A stretch of DNA of 64,000 nt. Origin: Microbacterium sp. Root553 (lineage in GTDB: Bacteria > Actinomycetota > Actinomycetes > Actinomycetales > Microbacteriaceae). The stretch is from the NCBI RefSeq assembly GCF_001426995.1, contig NZ_LMFY01000002.1, positions 144,847 to 208,846 of the forward strand, given 5' to 3'. Within the stretch, counting starts at the first letter, position 1, and each line of letters opens with the position of its first letter. The position numbers and the translations under genes are program-made. Below, piece by piece: positions 35,609 to 43,526 of this stretch. The notes beneath the pieces are model-generated. The model did not search any database. It was given only the letters and a program-made list of their open reading frames with translations, and was not told where the DNA came from.

Positions 35609-36301
35609 TCAGTCGGCGAGCGCCAGTGCGCGGAAGGCGTCGCGCTCGCGCAGGTGCTCACGACGGCTGGCGGCGGCGGCCGCCGCGGCTTCGGCGATCC
35701 GGGGCGGCACCTGCATGCCGGTGGTCCGTCGGTAGAGCTCGTCGATGAGGTCGGTGGCGAGACCGACGAGCTTCGCGATCTCGCGGTCGTCGCGGTCGAT
35801 CCAGACGCACCGCGGCTCGTCGTGGATCGGAGCGAAGTCGACGTGCTCCTCCCAGACGAAGAGCGTGCGCTCGGCGCCGAGCACGTGCTGCTGCCACCAG
35901 ATCTGGCGCAGGTACGTGCGGGGGATGCCGCGGAAGGCCTTGTTGGTGGTCTTGATCTCGGCGAGCTCGATGCGGCCGTCGGCATCGACGGCGATGCCGT
36001 CGGGGGTCGCCAGGTGGCGGTGCTCGACCTCGGCGCGGAACAGGGCCGACGAGGGAAGGATGCCGTGCGTCGCCGCCACCCACGCGGCGATCTCGGGCTC
36101 TCGGCGTCGGCCGTGATCGGTGTAGGCGTTGCCGCCGAAGCGGGGACCGCCGCCGAGCTTGGAGTCGGCAGCGCGGGTGATCGAACGCTCGCTGGTGAGT
36201 CCTGCGACATCCGTCGCGGTGATGCCGCGCGAGCGGGCCCGCATCCAGGCCACACGGTCACGGGAATCCGCGACGATGCGTGCGCGGAGTTCGGGAGTCA
36301 C
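35609..36301 (-). CDS. YqaJ-type phage recombinase/exonuclease domain protein
   Basis: 230 residues. The YqaJ fold shows GITATDVAGL, FGGNAYTDHGRRREPEIAAWV and the PD-(D/E)xK core TPDGIAVDADGRIELAEIKTT (D, E-x-K). In phages such enzymes are lambda-exonuclease-like recombinases paired with a RecT/Bet annealase. Here none is nearby and no other phage genes are seen, so it is a stand-alone chromosomal copy. Start GTG at 36301 with TAGGGT 6 nt upstream fits a leaderless transcript. DNA repair or defence are possible roles. Confidence 0.82.
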   Translation of the reverse strand: MTPELRARIVADSRDRVAWMRARSRGITATDVAGLTSERSITRAADSKLGGGPRFGGNAYTDHGRRREPEIAAWVAATHGILPSSALFRAEVEHRHLATPDGIAVDADGRIELAEIKTTNKAFRGIPRTYLRQIWWQQHVLGAERTLFVWEEHVDFAPIHDEPRCVWIDRDDREIAKLVGLATDLIDELYRRTTGMQVPPRIAEAAAAAAASRREHLRERDAFRALALAD

Positions 36302-36351
36302 CTCTCGACCCTAACCCCGCCCGGGGACTCTGCGTCCCTTCACACGCCGCT

Positions 36352-36369
36352 CCGCCGCAGGTGCGGCGG
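36352..36369 (-). terminator. Hairpin after zwf-like gene
   Basis: CCGCCGCA and TGCGGCGG form an 8-bp stem with a 2-nt loop directly abutting the stop codon of the glucose-6-phosphate dehydrogenase-like gene on the minus strand. There is no U-tract; possible weak terminator. Confidence 0.4.
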
Positions 36370-37734
36370 TCAGGCGAGGGTGGGCCAGTCGGCGGGGCCG
36401 GACGACCCCGCCGGGTACTCGTCGAGCGGCACCTCGTCGCGCCGCCACGCGTCGAGGATGGGAGCGACGATCCGCCAGCACTCCTCGGCGGCGTCGCCGC
36501 GGACGGCGAGCAGCGGGTCGCCGTCGAGCACCCCCGACAGCACCTCGGCATAGGCCTTGAGAGCGCCCTCGCCGAGTTCGGCCGACAGGGCGGCGCGCTC
36601 CAGCTCGAACGGGTCGTCCGCGGCGTTGAGATTCAGCTCGAGGGAGATCCGATCGGGGCCGAGCGAGAACCGCAGCACCGCTCCGTCGGACGAACCGGTG
36701 AGCCCGGTCGGCAGATGCCGCACGGGCCGGAAGCGCACGACGATCTCGGTCGCCGGCGTGCCGAGCGCCTTGCCGGATCGCAGCCGGAACGGCGTCCCCG
36801 CCCAGCGGGCGTTGCGCACCTCGAAGGTCGCCTCCGCCAGAGTCTCCGTGCGGCGGTCGGCATCCACCCCCGGTTCGTCGACGTAGGAGGGCTTCTGCGC
36901 ACCGCCGACCGATCCCGCGGTGTACCGGGCCCGACGCGAGGAGGCCACCGGGTCGTCGTCCCACACGGTGGTGGCGCGGAGGACGGCGCTCGTCGCGGCG
37001 CGGAAGTCGACCTCGTCGAGCGTGGCGGGCTCCTCCATAGCGAGCACCGCGAGCACCTGCAGGAGGTGACTCTGGATCATGTCGACCAGCGCGCCGGCCG
37101 CGTCGTAGTAGCCGGCGCGCCCCTCGAGCGCGAGCGCCTCGTCGTACACGATGTCGACGGATACGATGCTGTCGGCCGACCACAGCGGCTCCAGGATGCG
37201 GTTCGCGAAGCGCGCACCGAGCAGGTTGAGCGTGGTCGAGCGTCCGAGGAAGTGGTCGACCCGATAGATCTGTCCCTCGGGGACCAGGGCGGTGAGGGTG
37301 CGGTTGAGGGCGCGGGCACTCGCCTCATCGGTGCCGAAGGGCTTCTCCATGACGAGCATCGCCCCCTCCGGCAGCATCTCGGAGGTGAGGGCGCCGATGG
37401 AGGCCTCGGCCACCGACGGCGGCACGGCGAAGTAGAGGGCGACCTGTCCGGTGCAGCCCTCGAGCAGCGCGCGCAGGTCATCCGCCTCGGTGATGTCGGT
37501 GCGTACGTAGGTCACGTCGACGCGGGAAGCGGCGTCTGCGGCATCCATCGAGGCGAAGGCCTTCTTCACCACCGTCTCGAGGTCGGCGTCGGTCCAGTCC
37601 GCGCGGTCGGCCCCCACGATGCGCACCGCACGGGACGGCTCCCGCGTCAGCAGTTGCCCCAGTGCGGGAAGGAGGAGCCGGGAGGTGAGGTCGCCCCCGG
37701 CACCGAAGATCACGAGCGTCGTCGCAGCGGCCAT
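36370..37734 (-). CDS. Glucose-6-phosphate dehydrogenase-like protein with altered active site
   Basis: 454 residues, G6PD fold. N-terminal NADP fingerprint GAGGDLTSR (11-19), MEKPFG (129-134) and the substrate block RVDHFLGRSTTLNLLGARFANRILEPLW. The canonical D-H-Y-L-G-K is D160-H-F-L-G-R165: the catalytic histidine (H161) remains but the substrate lysine is arginine and the next Glu is Ser. Activity on glucose 6-phosphate may therefore be changed. Leaderless-type promoter (TACGGT 6 nt before the ATG). Divergent from the GH15 gene with only 50 bp between, suggesting joint control. No opcA or tal/tkt genes accompany it, so it is probably a secondary paralogue and not the main pentose-phosphate enzyme. 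Confidence 0.82.
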   Translation of the reverse strand: MAAATTLVIFGAGGDLTSRLLLPALGQLLTREPSRAVRIVGADRADWTDADLETVVKKAFASMDAADAASRVDVTYVRTDITEADDLRALLEGCTGQVALYFAVPPSVAEASIGALTSEMLPEGAMLVMEKPFGTDEASARALNRTLTALVPEGQIYRVDHFLGRSTTLNLLGARFANRILEPLWSADSIVSVDIVYDEALALEGRAGYYDAAGALVDMIQSHLLQVLAVLAMEEPATLDEVDFRAATSAVLRATTVWDDDPVASSRRARYTAGSVGGAQKPSYVDEPGVDADRRTETLAEATFEVRNARWAGTPFRLRSGKALGTPATEIVVRFRPVRHLPTGLTGSSDGAVLRFSLGPDRISLELNLNAADDPFELERAALSAELGEGALKAYAEVLSGVLDGDPLLAVRGDAAEECWRIVAPILDAWRRDEVPLDEYPAGSSGPADWPTLA

Positions 37735-37784
37735 GGTCCCACCGTAACGGTCCGACCCACAGACTGTCGTGCCAGAATCGGGCG

Positions 37785-39578
37785 ATGCCCGCTCCCATCG
37801 AGGACTATGCCCTGCTCAGCGACTGCCGCACCGGCGCGCTCGTCTCGCGCGAGGGCAGCATCGACTGGCTCTGTCTGCCCCGGTTCGACGCCCCCTCGCT
37901 GTTCGGGGCGCTGCTGGGCGAGCCGCGCAACGGATGCTGGGGCCTGCGCCCCACCGAGGCGACAGCCATCTCGCAGCGTCACTACGTGTCGGACACATTC
38001 CTCCTCGTGACCCGGTGGGAGACGGCCGACGGCGTCGCCGAGGTGCAGGAGTTCATGCCCCTGCATCCGACGCGCAGCGACGTGGTGCGACGGATCGTCG
38101 GTATCTCGGGGCGGGTCGAGTTCGCCACCGAGCTCCGGCTGCACTTCGACTACTCACGCCGCCTGCCGTGGGTGCGACAGGTGGGCACCCACGATCAGCC
38201 CGCGCTCCACGCGACCGCGGGACCGGAGGCGGTGATCGTCCGCGGGGTGCGTCTCGTCGCCGAGGATCATGTGCACAGGGCGACGTTCACGGTCGCGGCC
38301 GACGAGGTCGTCGACCTCACGCTCAGCTGGTTCCCCTCGCACGAGCATCCGCCGAAGCCGCTCGACGTCGACGAGGCGATCGCCGCCACGCGGTCCTGGT
38401 GGCAGGGGTGGGCGAGCGGCATCGAGCACGAGGGTCCGTATCGCGCCGAGGTCGTCCGCTCGCTGCTCGTGCTGCGGGCGCTGACGAACAAGGACACCGG
38501 CGGCATCGTCGCCGCGGCCACCACCTCGCTTCCCGAGCAGTTCGGCGGCGCGCGCAACTGGGACTACCGCTTCGTCTGGCTGCGGGATGCCGCGCTGACG
38601 CTCGAGGCCCTCATCGCGCACGGGTTCCTCACCGAGGCGCACCACTGGCGGCGATGGCTGTTGCGCGCTGTCGCGGGGGAGCCGAGCGAGGTGCAGATCA
38701 TGTACGGGATCGCCGGGGAGAGGGACCTCGTCGAGCGCGAGCTGTCGAGCCTGCCCGGATACGACGGCGCGGCGCCGGTGCGCATCGGCAACGGCGCGGT
38801 CGACCAGTACCAGGGCGATGTGATCGGCGAAGTGCTGGTCGCGCTCGAGTGCGCGCGGATCGCGGGTCTCGAGGAGGGCGACTTCTCGTGGCCGCTGCAG
38901 CGCGCCCTCATCGAGCAGGTGATCGCCTCGATCTCGCGCCGCGACAACGGCATCTGGGAGATCCGCGGCGAACCGCAGTGGTTCACCCATTCCCGGGTCA
39001 TGATGTGGGCGGCTCTCGACCGCGGCGTCCGCGCCGTGCAGGAGCAGGGCCTCGCCGGTGATGCCGGTCGGTGGGCCGAGGTGCGCGACGGCCTGCGTCG
39101 CGAGATCGACGAGCGCGGAGTGGATGCCGAGCACGGGTACTTCACGCAGCACTACGGGTCCACCGAGGTCGACGCGTCCCTGCTCGTGCTCCCGCAGGTC
39201 GGGTACTGCGCGCCGGACGACCCGCGGATGCTGCGCACCGTGGAGCAGATCGAGCGCACGCTGCTCACCGACGGGTTCGTCCGCCGCTACCGCACCGAAT
39301 CGGGTGTCGACGGGCTGGAGGGGGGAGAGCATCCCTTCATCGCCTGCAGCTTCTGGCTGGTCGAGCAGTACGCGAGCAGCGATCGTCTCGACGATGCCCG
39401 TGACCTCATGGAGCGGCTGATCGCGATGACCAACGATCTCGGTCTGCTGTCGGAGGAGTACGACGTCGCGACCGCGCGGCAGGCGGGCAACACCCCACAG
39501 GCGCTGTCCCACCTCAGTCTCATCCGAGCGGCGGACGCCCTCGCCGGGCACGCAGGGCGTTCCGCCCATCGACGCTGA
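37785..39578 (+). CDS. GH15 family glucoamylase/trehalase-like enzyme
   Basis: 597 residues without signal peptide, so cytosolic. The N-terminal beta domain begins IEDYALLSDCRTGALVSREGSIDWLCLPRFDAPSLF, typical of the GH15 family that includes mycobacterial trehalase. The catalytic alpha/alpha barrel carries NWDYRFVWLRDAALTLEAL, GNGAVDQYQGDVIGEVL, and GLEGGEHPFIACSFWLVE with the catalytic carboxylates. Trehalose or alpha-glucan hydrolysis is expected; trehalase is favoured by length and cytosolic location. CAGAAT sits 6 nt before the ATG (no ribosome site). Divergent from the G6PD-like gene. Confidence 0.88.
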   Translation: MPAPIEDYALLSDCRTGALVSREGSIDWLCLPRFDAPSLFGALLGEPRNGCWGLRPTEATAISQRHYVSDTFLLVTRWETADGVAEVQEFMPLHPTRSDVVRRIVGISGRVEFATELRLHFDYSRRLPWVRQVGTHDQPALHATAGPEAVIVRGVRLVAEDHVHRATFTVAADEVVDLTLSWFPSHEHPPKPLDVDEAIAATRSWWQGWASGIEHEGPYRAEVVRSLLVLRALTNKDTGGIVAAATTSLPEQFGGARNWDYRFVWLRDAALTLEALIAHGFLTEAHHWRRWLLRAVAGEPSEVQIMYGIAGERDLVERELSSLPGYDGAAPVRIGNGAVDQYQGDVIGEVLVALECARIAGLEEGDFSWPLQRALIEQVIASISRRDNGIWEIRGEPQWFTHSRVMMWAALDRGVRAVQEQGLAGDAGRWAEVRDGLRREIDERGVDAEHGYFTQHYGSTEVDASLLVLPQVGYCAPDDPRMLRTVEQIERTLLTDGFVRRYRTESGVDGLEGGEHPFIACSFWLVEQYASSDRLDDARDLMERLIAMTNDLGLLSEEYDVATARQAGNTPQALSHLSLIRAADALAGHAGRSAHRR

Positions 39579-39588
39579 TCCTCCTGAT

Positions 39589-39617
39589 TTGGGGAGGCGG
39601 CGGGGGTGGGGTACAGT
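39589..39617 (+). promoter_or_regulatory. rplJL promoter
   Basis: TTGGGG (39589-39594), 17 bp, then TACAGT (39612-39617). Good spacing and -10; it lies 194 nt upstream of rplJ, leaving a long leader. Confidence 0.65.
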
Positions 39618-39713
39618 GGGATCAACCGAAGACCGCTGGTCATCGTCGAGCGTGTGAACGCGAGTCGATCGAAGCTCTGCTCAGCAGGGGCCCGCGCAGG
39701 ACACGAACTTCTC

Positions 39714-39742
39714 AAAGCTCCGTGCGCTTGCGCCGGAGCTTT
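39714..39742 (+). terminator. rplJ leader attenuator hairpin
   Basis: AAAGCTCCG pairs with CGGAGCTTT (9 bp), extended by GCGC/GCGC, followed by TTTCTGTT. It is a terminator-like hairpin inside the roughly 190-nt L10 leader; L10 leaders in bacteria bind L10-L12 to autoregulate, so conditional termination is likely. Confidence 0.75.
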
Positions 39743-39810
39743 TCTGTTGCATGCGGTCGGAGTCGGCGCCCCACCACCGTGCGGCGCCTCGTACACACCA
39801 AGGAGTGACC

Positions 39811-40299
39811 ATGGCGCAGAAGGATGCATCGGTCGCCGAGCTCACGAAGTCATTCGAGAACTCGTCCGCCGTTCTGCTGACCGAGTACCGCGGTCTGACG
39901 GTTGCCCAGCTCAAGGAGCTGCGCAACAGCATCCGTCAGGACGCTGAGTACGCCGTGGTGAAGAACACGCTGACCAAGATCGCCGCCAACAAGGCTGGCA
40001 TCACCGCGCTGGACGACGACCTCAAGGGTCCGTCGGCCGTCGCGTTCGTGCACGGTGACTTCGTCGCCACTGCCAAGGCTCTTCGTGACTTCGCCAAGGC
40101 CAACCCGCTTCTCGTGATCAAGGCCGGCATCTTCGAGGGCAACGCCCTCTCTGCCGACGAGGTCAACAAGTACGCCGCGCTCGAGAGCCGTGAGGCTCTG
40201 CTGGCGAAGGCTGCGGGCATGATGAAGGCGACGATGGGCAAGGCTGCCGCGACCATCGACGCGCTTCGCGAAAAGCTGGAGACCGCAGAGGCCGCGTAA
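39811..40299 (+). CDS. rplJ: 50S ribosomal protein L10
   Basis: 162-residue L10, the base of the ribosomal L7/L12 stalk. Conserved [13 protein letters not shown] and [10 protein letters not shown] near the N-terminus and an alanine-rich C-terminal helix that binds L12 dimers. The ATG at 39811 follows AAGGAG. The stop is 48 bp from rplL. An attenuator-like hairpin lies in its leader. Confidence 0.97.
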   Translation: MAQKDASVAELTKSFENSSAVLLTEYRGLTVAQLKELRNSIRQDAEYAVVKNTLTKIAANKAGITALDDDLKGPSAVAFVHGDFVATAKALRDFAKANPLLVIKAGIFEGNALSADEVNKYAALESREALLAKAAGMMKATMGKAAATIDALREKLETAEAA

Positions 40300-40347
40300 G
40301 CGTCCGGCGATCTCGTCTACAAACCCCATCTATCTAGGAGATACATC

Positions 40348-40725
40348 ATGGCTAAGCTCACCACTGAGGAGCTGCTCGAGCAGTTCGCCGGCCTGACCCT
40401 CGTCGAGCTCAACGACTTCGTGAAGGCGTTCGAGGAGAAGTTCGAGGTCACCGCTGCTGCACCCGTCGCCGTTGCCGGCGCTGGTGGAGGGGCCGCAGAA
40501 GAGGTCGAGGAGAAGGATTCCTTCGACGTCATCCTCGAGTCTGCCGGCGACAAGAAGATCCAGGTCATCAAGACCGTCCGCGAGCTCACCTCGCTCGGTC
40601 TCGGCGAGGCCAAGGCCGTCGTCGACGGTGCTCCCAAGGCCGTGCTCGAGGGCGCGAACAAGGAAGCAGCCGAGAAGGCCAAGGAGGCCCTCGAGGCCGC
40701 CGGCGCCACCGTCACCCTCAAGTAA
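40348..40725 (+). CDS. rplL: 50S ribosomal protein L7/L12
   Basis: 125 residues: N-terminal dimerisation helices ([24 protein letters not shown]), an Ala/Gly hinge ([15 protein letters not shown]) and the C-terminal factor-binding domain ([28 protein letters not shown]). Recruits translation GTPases. TAGGAGAT precedes the ATG. Two consecutive strong hairpins follow the stop. Confidence 0.98.
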   Translation: MAKLTTEELLEQFAGLTLVELNDFVKAFEEKFEVTAAAPVAVAGAGGGAAEEVEEKDSFDVILESAGDKKIQVIKTVRELTSLGLGEAKAVVDGAPKAVLEGANKEAAEKAKEALEAAGATVTLK

Positions 40726-40730
40726 TCCGC

Positions 40731-40805
40731 TCCGGGTCGCGGCTTCTGCGCCGCGACCCGGATGGACGCTTCACGAAAGCCCCGGGTCGCCCCGGGGCTT
40801 TCGTG
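40731..40805. terminator. Double terminator of rplJL / lacI-type gene
   Basis: Two perfect hairpins: 13-bp stem 40731-40743 with 40750-40762, and 15-bp stem 40772-40786 with 40791-40805 (CACGAAAGCCCCGGG type, tetraloop TCGC). The second is symmetrical and can terminate both rplL and the converging LacI-type gene. Confidence 0.88.
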
Positions 40806-40822
40806 CGTCCGGGGCGTGCGCC

Positions 40823-41827
40823 TCAGCGTCGGCTGGCGGTGGAGCTGCGCACGACCAGGGCGGATGCCGTCACGGTGCGTTCCCGGGGCGCATCCGGATG
40901 ATCGATCTGCCTCTGCAGCAGCCGCACCGCCTCGTGCCCCTGCTCGCGGGGGGACTGCTTGATGGTGGTGAGCGCGAACATCTCGGCGTGCTGGTGGTCG
41001 TCGACGCCGACGATGCTGAGCTCTGTGGGTACCGCGATCCCCAGGCGCCGCGCGGCGATCATGGCGCCGATCGCGGTCTCGTCGCACACCCCCACGATCG
41101 CGGTCGGGCGTCCGCGGCGATCGCCGAGCAGCTCGACGGCGGCCGCGTACCCGCCGGGCATGGTCGGCGGTGAATCCGTGATCCGCGCGATCGACTCGAG
41201 GCCGGCGGCGGCCAGGGCCTCGAGATACCCCTCGACGCGCTGGGCGTCGCCGAAGCTCAGGTCGTCGGATTCGCTCGCGCCGCCGACGAAGGCGATGTCG
41301 GAGTGTCCCAGCTCGATCAGGTGCTCGGTGGCGATGCGTGCCGCGCCCACATCGTCGATCGACACGGCACTGGACCCCTCGCTGTAGGGGCCGACGCTGA
41401 CGAGCGGGCGGTCCGATCGGCGCAGGCGGTCGAGTTCATGGGCGCTCGGCTGGATGCCGACAGCGATGATGCCGTCGAAGCGGCGCCCCGGCAGCACGGA
41501 GTCGAAGAGCCGCTCCCTGGTCGCGGTGCCCTCCGGCATCCCGTACAGGGCGAGCTCGTAGTCGAGCGCGAACAGCGACTCCTGGATGCCGGCGAGCAGC
41601 TCGGAGAAGAACCAGCGATCGACCGGCGGGGTGATCACGCCCACGGTCTGCGTGCGCCCGGTGGCGAGGCTGGTCGCCGAGGGGTGCGCGACGTAGGCGA
41701 GTGCGGCGGCGGCCTCGGCGACCCGGCGGCGCGTGTCGTCCGACACGTAGCCGCGGCCGCTGAGCGCGCGACTGGCCGTCGCCTTCGATACGCCCGCACG
41801 CGCCGCGACGTCCGCGATCGTGCTCAT
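40823..41827 (-). CDS. LacI-family repressor of the adjacent sugar importer
   Basis: 334 residues. N-terminal LacI helix-turn-helix with hinge (STIADVAARAGVSKATASRALSGRGYVSDDTRRRVAEAAAAL, 2-45 region), then a periplasmic-binding-like effector domain (GVITPPVDRWFFSELLAGIQ, IVGVDDHQHAEM). The start at 41827 has GGAGGACCAC; a slightly longer in-frame start would lose it. It is divergent from the sugar ABC operon, with palindromes GGAACCGGTTCC and GGAATCGGTTCC in the spacer as likely binding sites, so it probably represses both itself and the importer. Confidence 0.88.
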   Translation of the reverse strand: MSTIADVAARAGVSKATASRALSGRGYVSDDTRRRVAEAAAALAYVAHPSATSLATGRTQTVGVITPPVDRWFFSELLAGIQESLFALDYELALYGMPEGTATRERLFDSVLPGRRFDGIIAVGIQPSAHELDRLRRSDRPLVSVGPYSEGSSAVSIDDVGAARIATEHLIELGHSDIAFVGGASESDDLSFGDAQRVEGYLEALAAAGLESIARITDSPPTMPGGYAAAVELLGDRRGRPTAIVGVCDETAIGAMIAARRLGIAVPTELSIVGVDDHQHAEMFALTTIKQSPREQGHEAVRLLQRQIDHPDAPRERTVTASALVVRSSTASRR

Positions 41828-41903
41828 GTGGTCCTCCTCGACCATGCGGCGGCCATCGGCCCCTCCGCCGCCGTTGTCAGCGTAACGGCTGACCTCATAA
41901 AAG

Positions 41904-41915
41904 GGAACCGGTTCC
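41904..41915. promoter_or_regulatory. LacI-type operator O1
   Basis: Perfect 12-bp palindrome GGAACCGGTTCC with central CpG, the usual form of LacI-family operators. Lies 77 bp before the repressor start and differs by one base from the site at 42028-42039. Confidence 0.65.
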
Positions 41916-41928
41916 AGCTCGCTGTGGA

Positions 41929-41940
41929 GGGAGCGCTCCC
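41929..41940. promoter_or_regulatory. CebR-like palindrome
   Basis: GGGAGCGCTCCC, a perfect 12-bp palindrome identical to the core of the CebR box known in Streptomyces and relatives (TGGGAGCGCTCCCA). A second LacI-family regulator may also act on this spacer. Confidence 0.5.
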
Positions 41941-41992
41941 ACGCAAGGCCCCGCGCGCGGGTGAAAGGTTGCGAGCTTGTGATGTTCTCGTG

Positions 41993-42046
41993 TTGTGTCC
42001 GGTTGTCGCGCCCCGGTAGGTTGGCCTGGAATCGGTTCCCGATTCC
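41993..42046 (+). promoter_or_regulatory. Sugar ABC operon promoter with overlapping operator O2
   Basis: TTGTGT (41993-41998), 18 bp, TAGGTT (42017-42022). The 8-3-8 inverted repeat GGAATCGG-TTC-CCGATTCC (42028-42046) covers the expected transcription start; its first 12 bp match O1 with one change. Repressor binding here would block initiation. Confidence 0.65.
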
Positions 42047-42104
42047 GCGCCAGGGGCGGCGCGGAATCAGCTCGGGACCGTGAAACTCGAAGAGGAGAAT
42101 TCAC

Positions 42105-43421
42105 ATGGGTCTGTCACAGCGTTCTCGGCGTTACGCGCCAATCGCTCTGCTCGGAGTCGCAGGCATCGCGCTCGCCGGTTGTGGTGCTCCCGGCGGTGCG
42201 GCCGGCGGTGGCGGAGGGGGCGGCGGCGACAACACCGTCACCATCTACGGAACGATCGTCGAGGGTGAGGCGGAACTCCTCGCGCAGTCGTGGGCGGACT
42301 TCGAGAAGGAGAACGACATCACGATCAAGTACGAGGGAAGCCAGGACTTCGAGACGCAGCTCGGCACCCGCGCACAGGGCGGGAACCCGCCGGACATCGC
42401 GATCTTCCCGCAGCCGGGTCTGTTCGCGGACTACGCGTCGCGCGACCTGCTGAAGCCGGCTCCGGATGCCGTCAAGAAGAACGCCGAAGAGGGGTGGACC
42501 CAGGGCTGGATCGACTTCGGCACCTACGACGGTACCTTCTACGGCGCTCCGCTGATGGCGAGCGTCAAGGGATGGATCTGGTACTCGCCCACCAAGTTCG
42601 CCGAGTGGGGCGTCGAAGAGCCCACGACCTGGGACGAGCTGATGACGCTCACCCAGACGATCAAGGAGAAGAGCGGCGGGGCACCGTGGTGCGCCGGCTT
42701 CGAGTCGGGCGTCGCGACCGGCTGGCCTGGCACCGACTGGATCGAAGACCTCGTGCTCCGCAACGCGGGCCCCGACGTCTACGACCAGTGGGTCAAGAAC
42801 GAGATCCCGTTCACCGACCCGCAGATCAAGGACGCCTTCGACACGGCCGGCGAGATCCTGCTCAACCCGGAGTACGTCAACGCCAGCTTCGGTGACGTGC
42901 GTTCGATCAACTCGACCGCCTTCGGCGACGTGGCGGGCAAGGTCGCCAGCGGCGAGTGTGCGCTGACCCACCAGGCGTCGTTCCTCTCGGGCTTCTTCCC
43001 CGAGGGCACCAACTTCGCCGAGGACGGCGACGTCTGGGCGTTCCTGACGCCGAGCTCGAGCCCGGACGAGACGCTCATCACCGGTGGTGGCGAGATCGTC
43101 GGCGCGTTCAGCGACGACGAGGCGACGCAGAAGGTGCTGGAGTACCTGTCCAGCCCCGAGTGGGCGGACAGCCGCCTCGCCCTCGGCGGCGTGACCTCGG
43201 CAAACAAGGGTGTCAACCTCGACGTGGTCGAGGACCCGATCCTGCAGGAGTCGATCAAGCTCCTCCAGGACGACTCGGTGACGTTCCGCTTCGACGGATC
43301 CGACCAGATGCCGGGTGCGGTCGGTTCGGGAACGTTCTGGAAGGGGATCGTGGCCTGGGTCAACGGCACCTCCACGGATGATGTCCTGACGCAGATCCAG
43401 ACCGGCTGGCCCTCCAGCTGA
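42105..43421 (+). CDS. Sugar ABC transporter substrate-binding lipoprotein (alpha-glucoside type)
   Basis: 438 residues. Lipoprotein signal with lipobox LAGC (C26), then a striking glycine run as linker. The mature part is a family 1 (MalE-like) solute-binding protein: TVTIYGTIVEGEAELLAQSW, NPPDIAIFPQPGLFADYA, and KGWIWYSPTKFAEWGVEEPTTWDELM. Similarity of these blocks to AglE/ThuE binders suggests alpha-glucosides such as maltose, trehalose or sucrose. AGAGGAG precedes the ATG. First gene of the LacI-controlled operon; a hairpin separates it from the permeases, consistent with higher binder levels. Confidence 0.88.
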   Translation: MGLSQRSRRYAPIALLGVAGIALAGCGAPGGAAGGGGGGGGDNTVTIYGTIVEGEAELLAQSWADFEKENDITIKYEGSQDFETQLGTRAQGGNPPDIAIFPQPGLFADYASRDLLKPAPDAVKKNAEEGWTQGWIDFGTYDGTFYGAPLMASVKGWIWYSPTKFAEWGVEEPTTWDELMTLTQTIKEKSGGAPWCAGFESGVATGWPGTDWIEDLVLRNAGPDVYDQWVKNEIPFTDPQIKDAFDTAGEILLNPEYVNASFGDVRSINSTAFGDVAGKVASGECALTHQASFLSGFFPEGTNFAEDGDVWAFLTPSSSPDETLITGGGEIVGAFSDDEATQKVLEYLSSPEWADSRLALGGVTSANKGVNLDVVEDPILQESIKLLQDDSVTFRFDGSDQMPGAVGSGTFWKGIVAWVNGTSTDDVLTQIQTGWPSS

Positions 43422-43428
43422 TCGGATG

Positions 43429-43458
43429 AGGAGGGCCGCCCCGAGGGGCGGCCCTCCT
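43429..43458 (+). terminator. Hairpin between binding protein and permeases
   Basis: 14-bp perfect stem AGGAGGGCCGCCCC/GGGGCGGCCCTCCT with minimal loop, 8 bp after the stop. Probably a partial terminator or mRNA stabiliser that raises binding-protein over permease expression. Confidence 0.7.
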
Positions 43459-43526
43459 TCTCACACCCGGCCTGAGCGGTGTCGCTCGGGCCGCTCGATC
43501 TGCTCCGTCTCTGCAAAGGGGAATCC

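Noticed and set aside
35609..36301. Prophage or integrated element around the YqaJ gene
   Set aside because: No integrase, capsid, terminase or annealase genes and no att-like repeats flank it.
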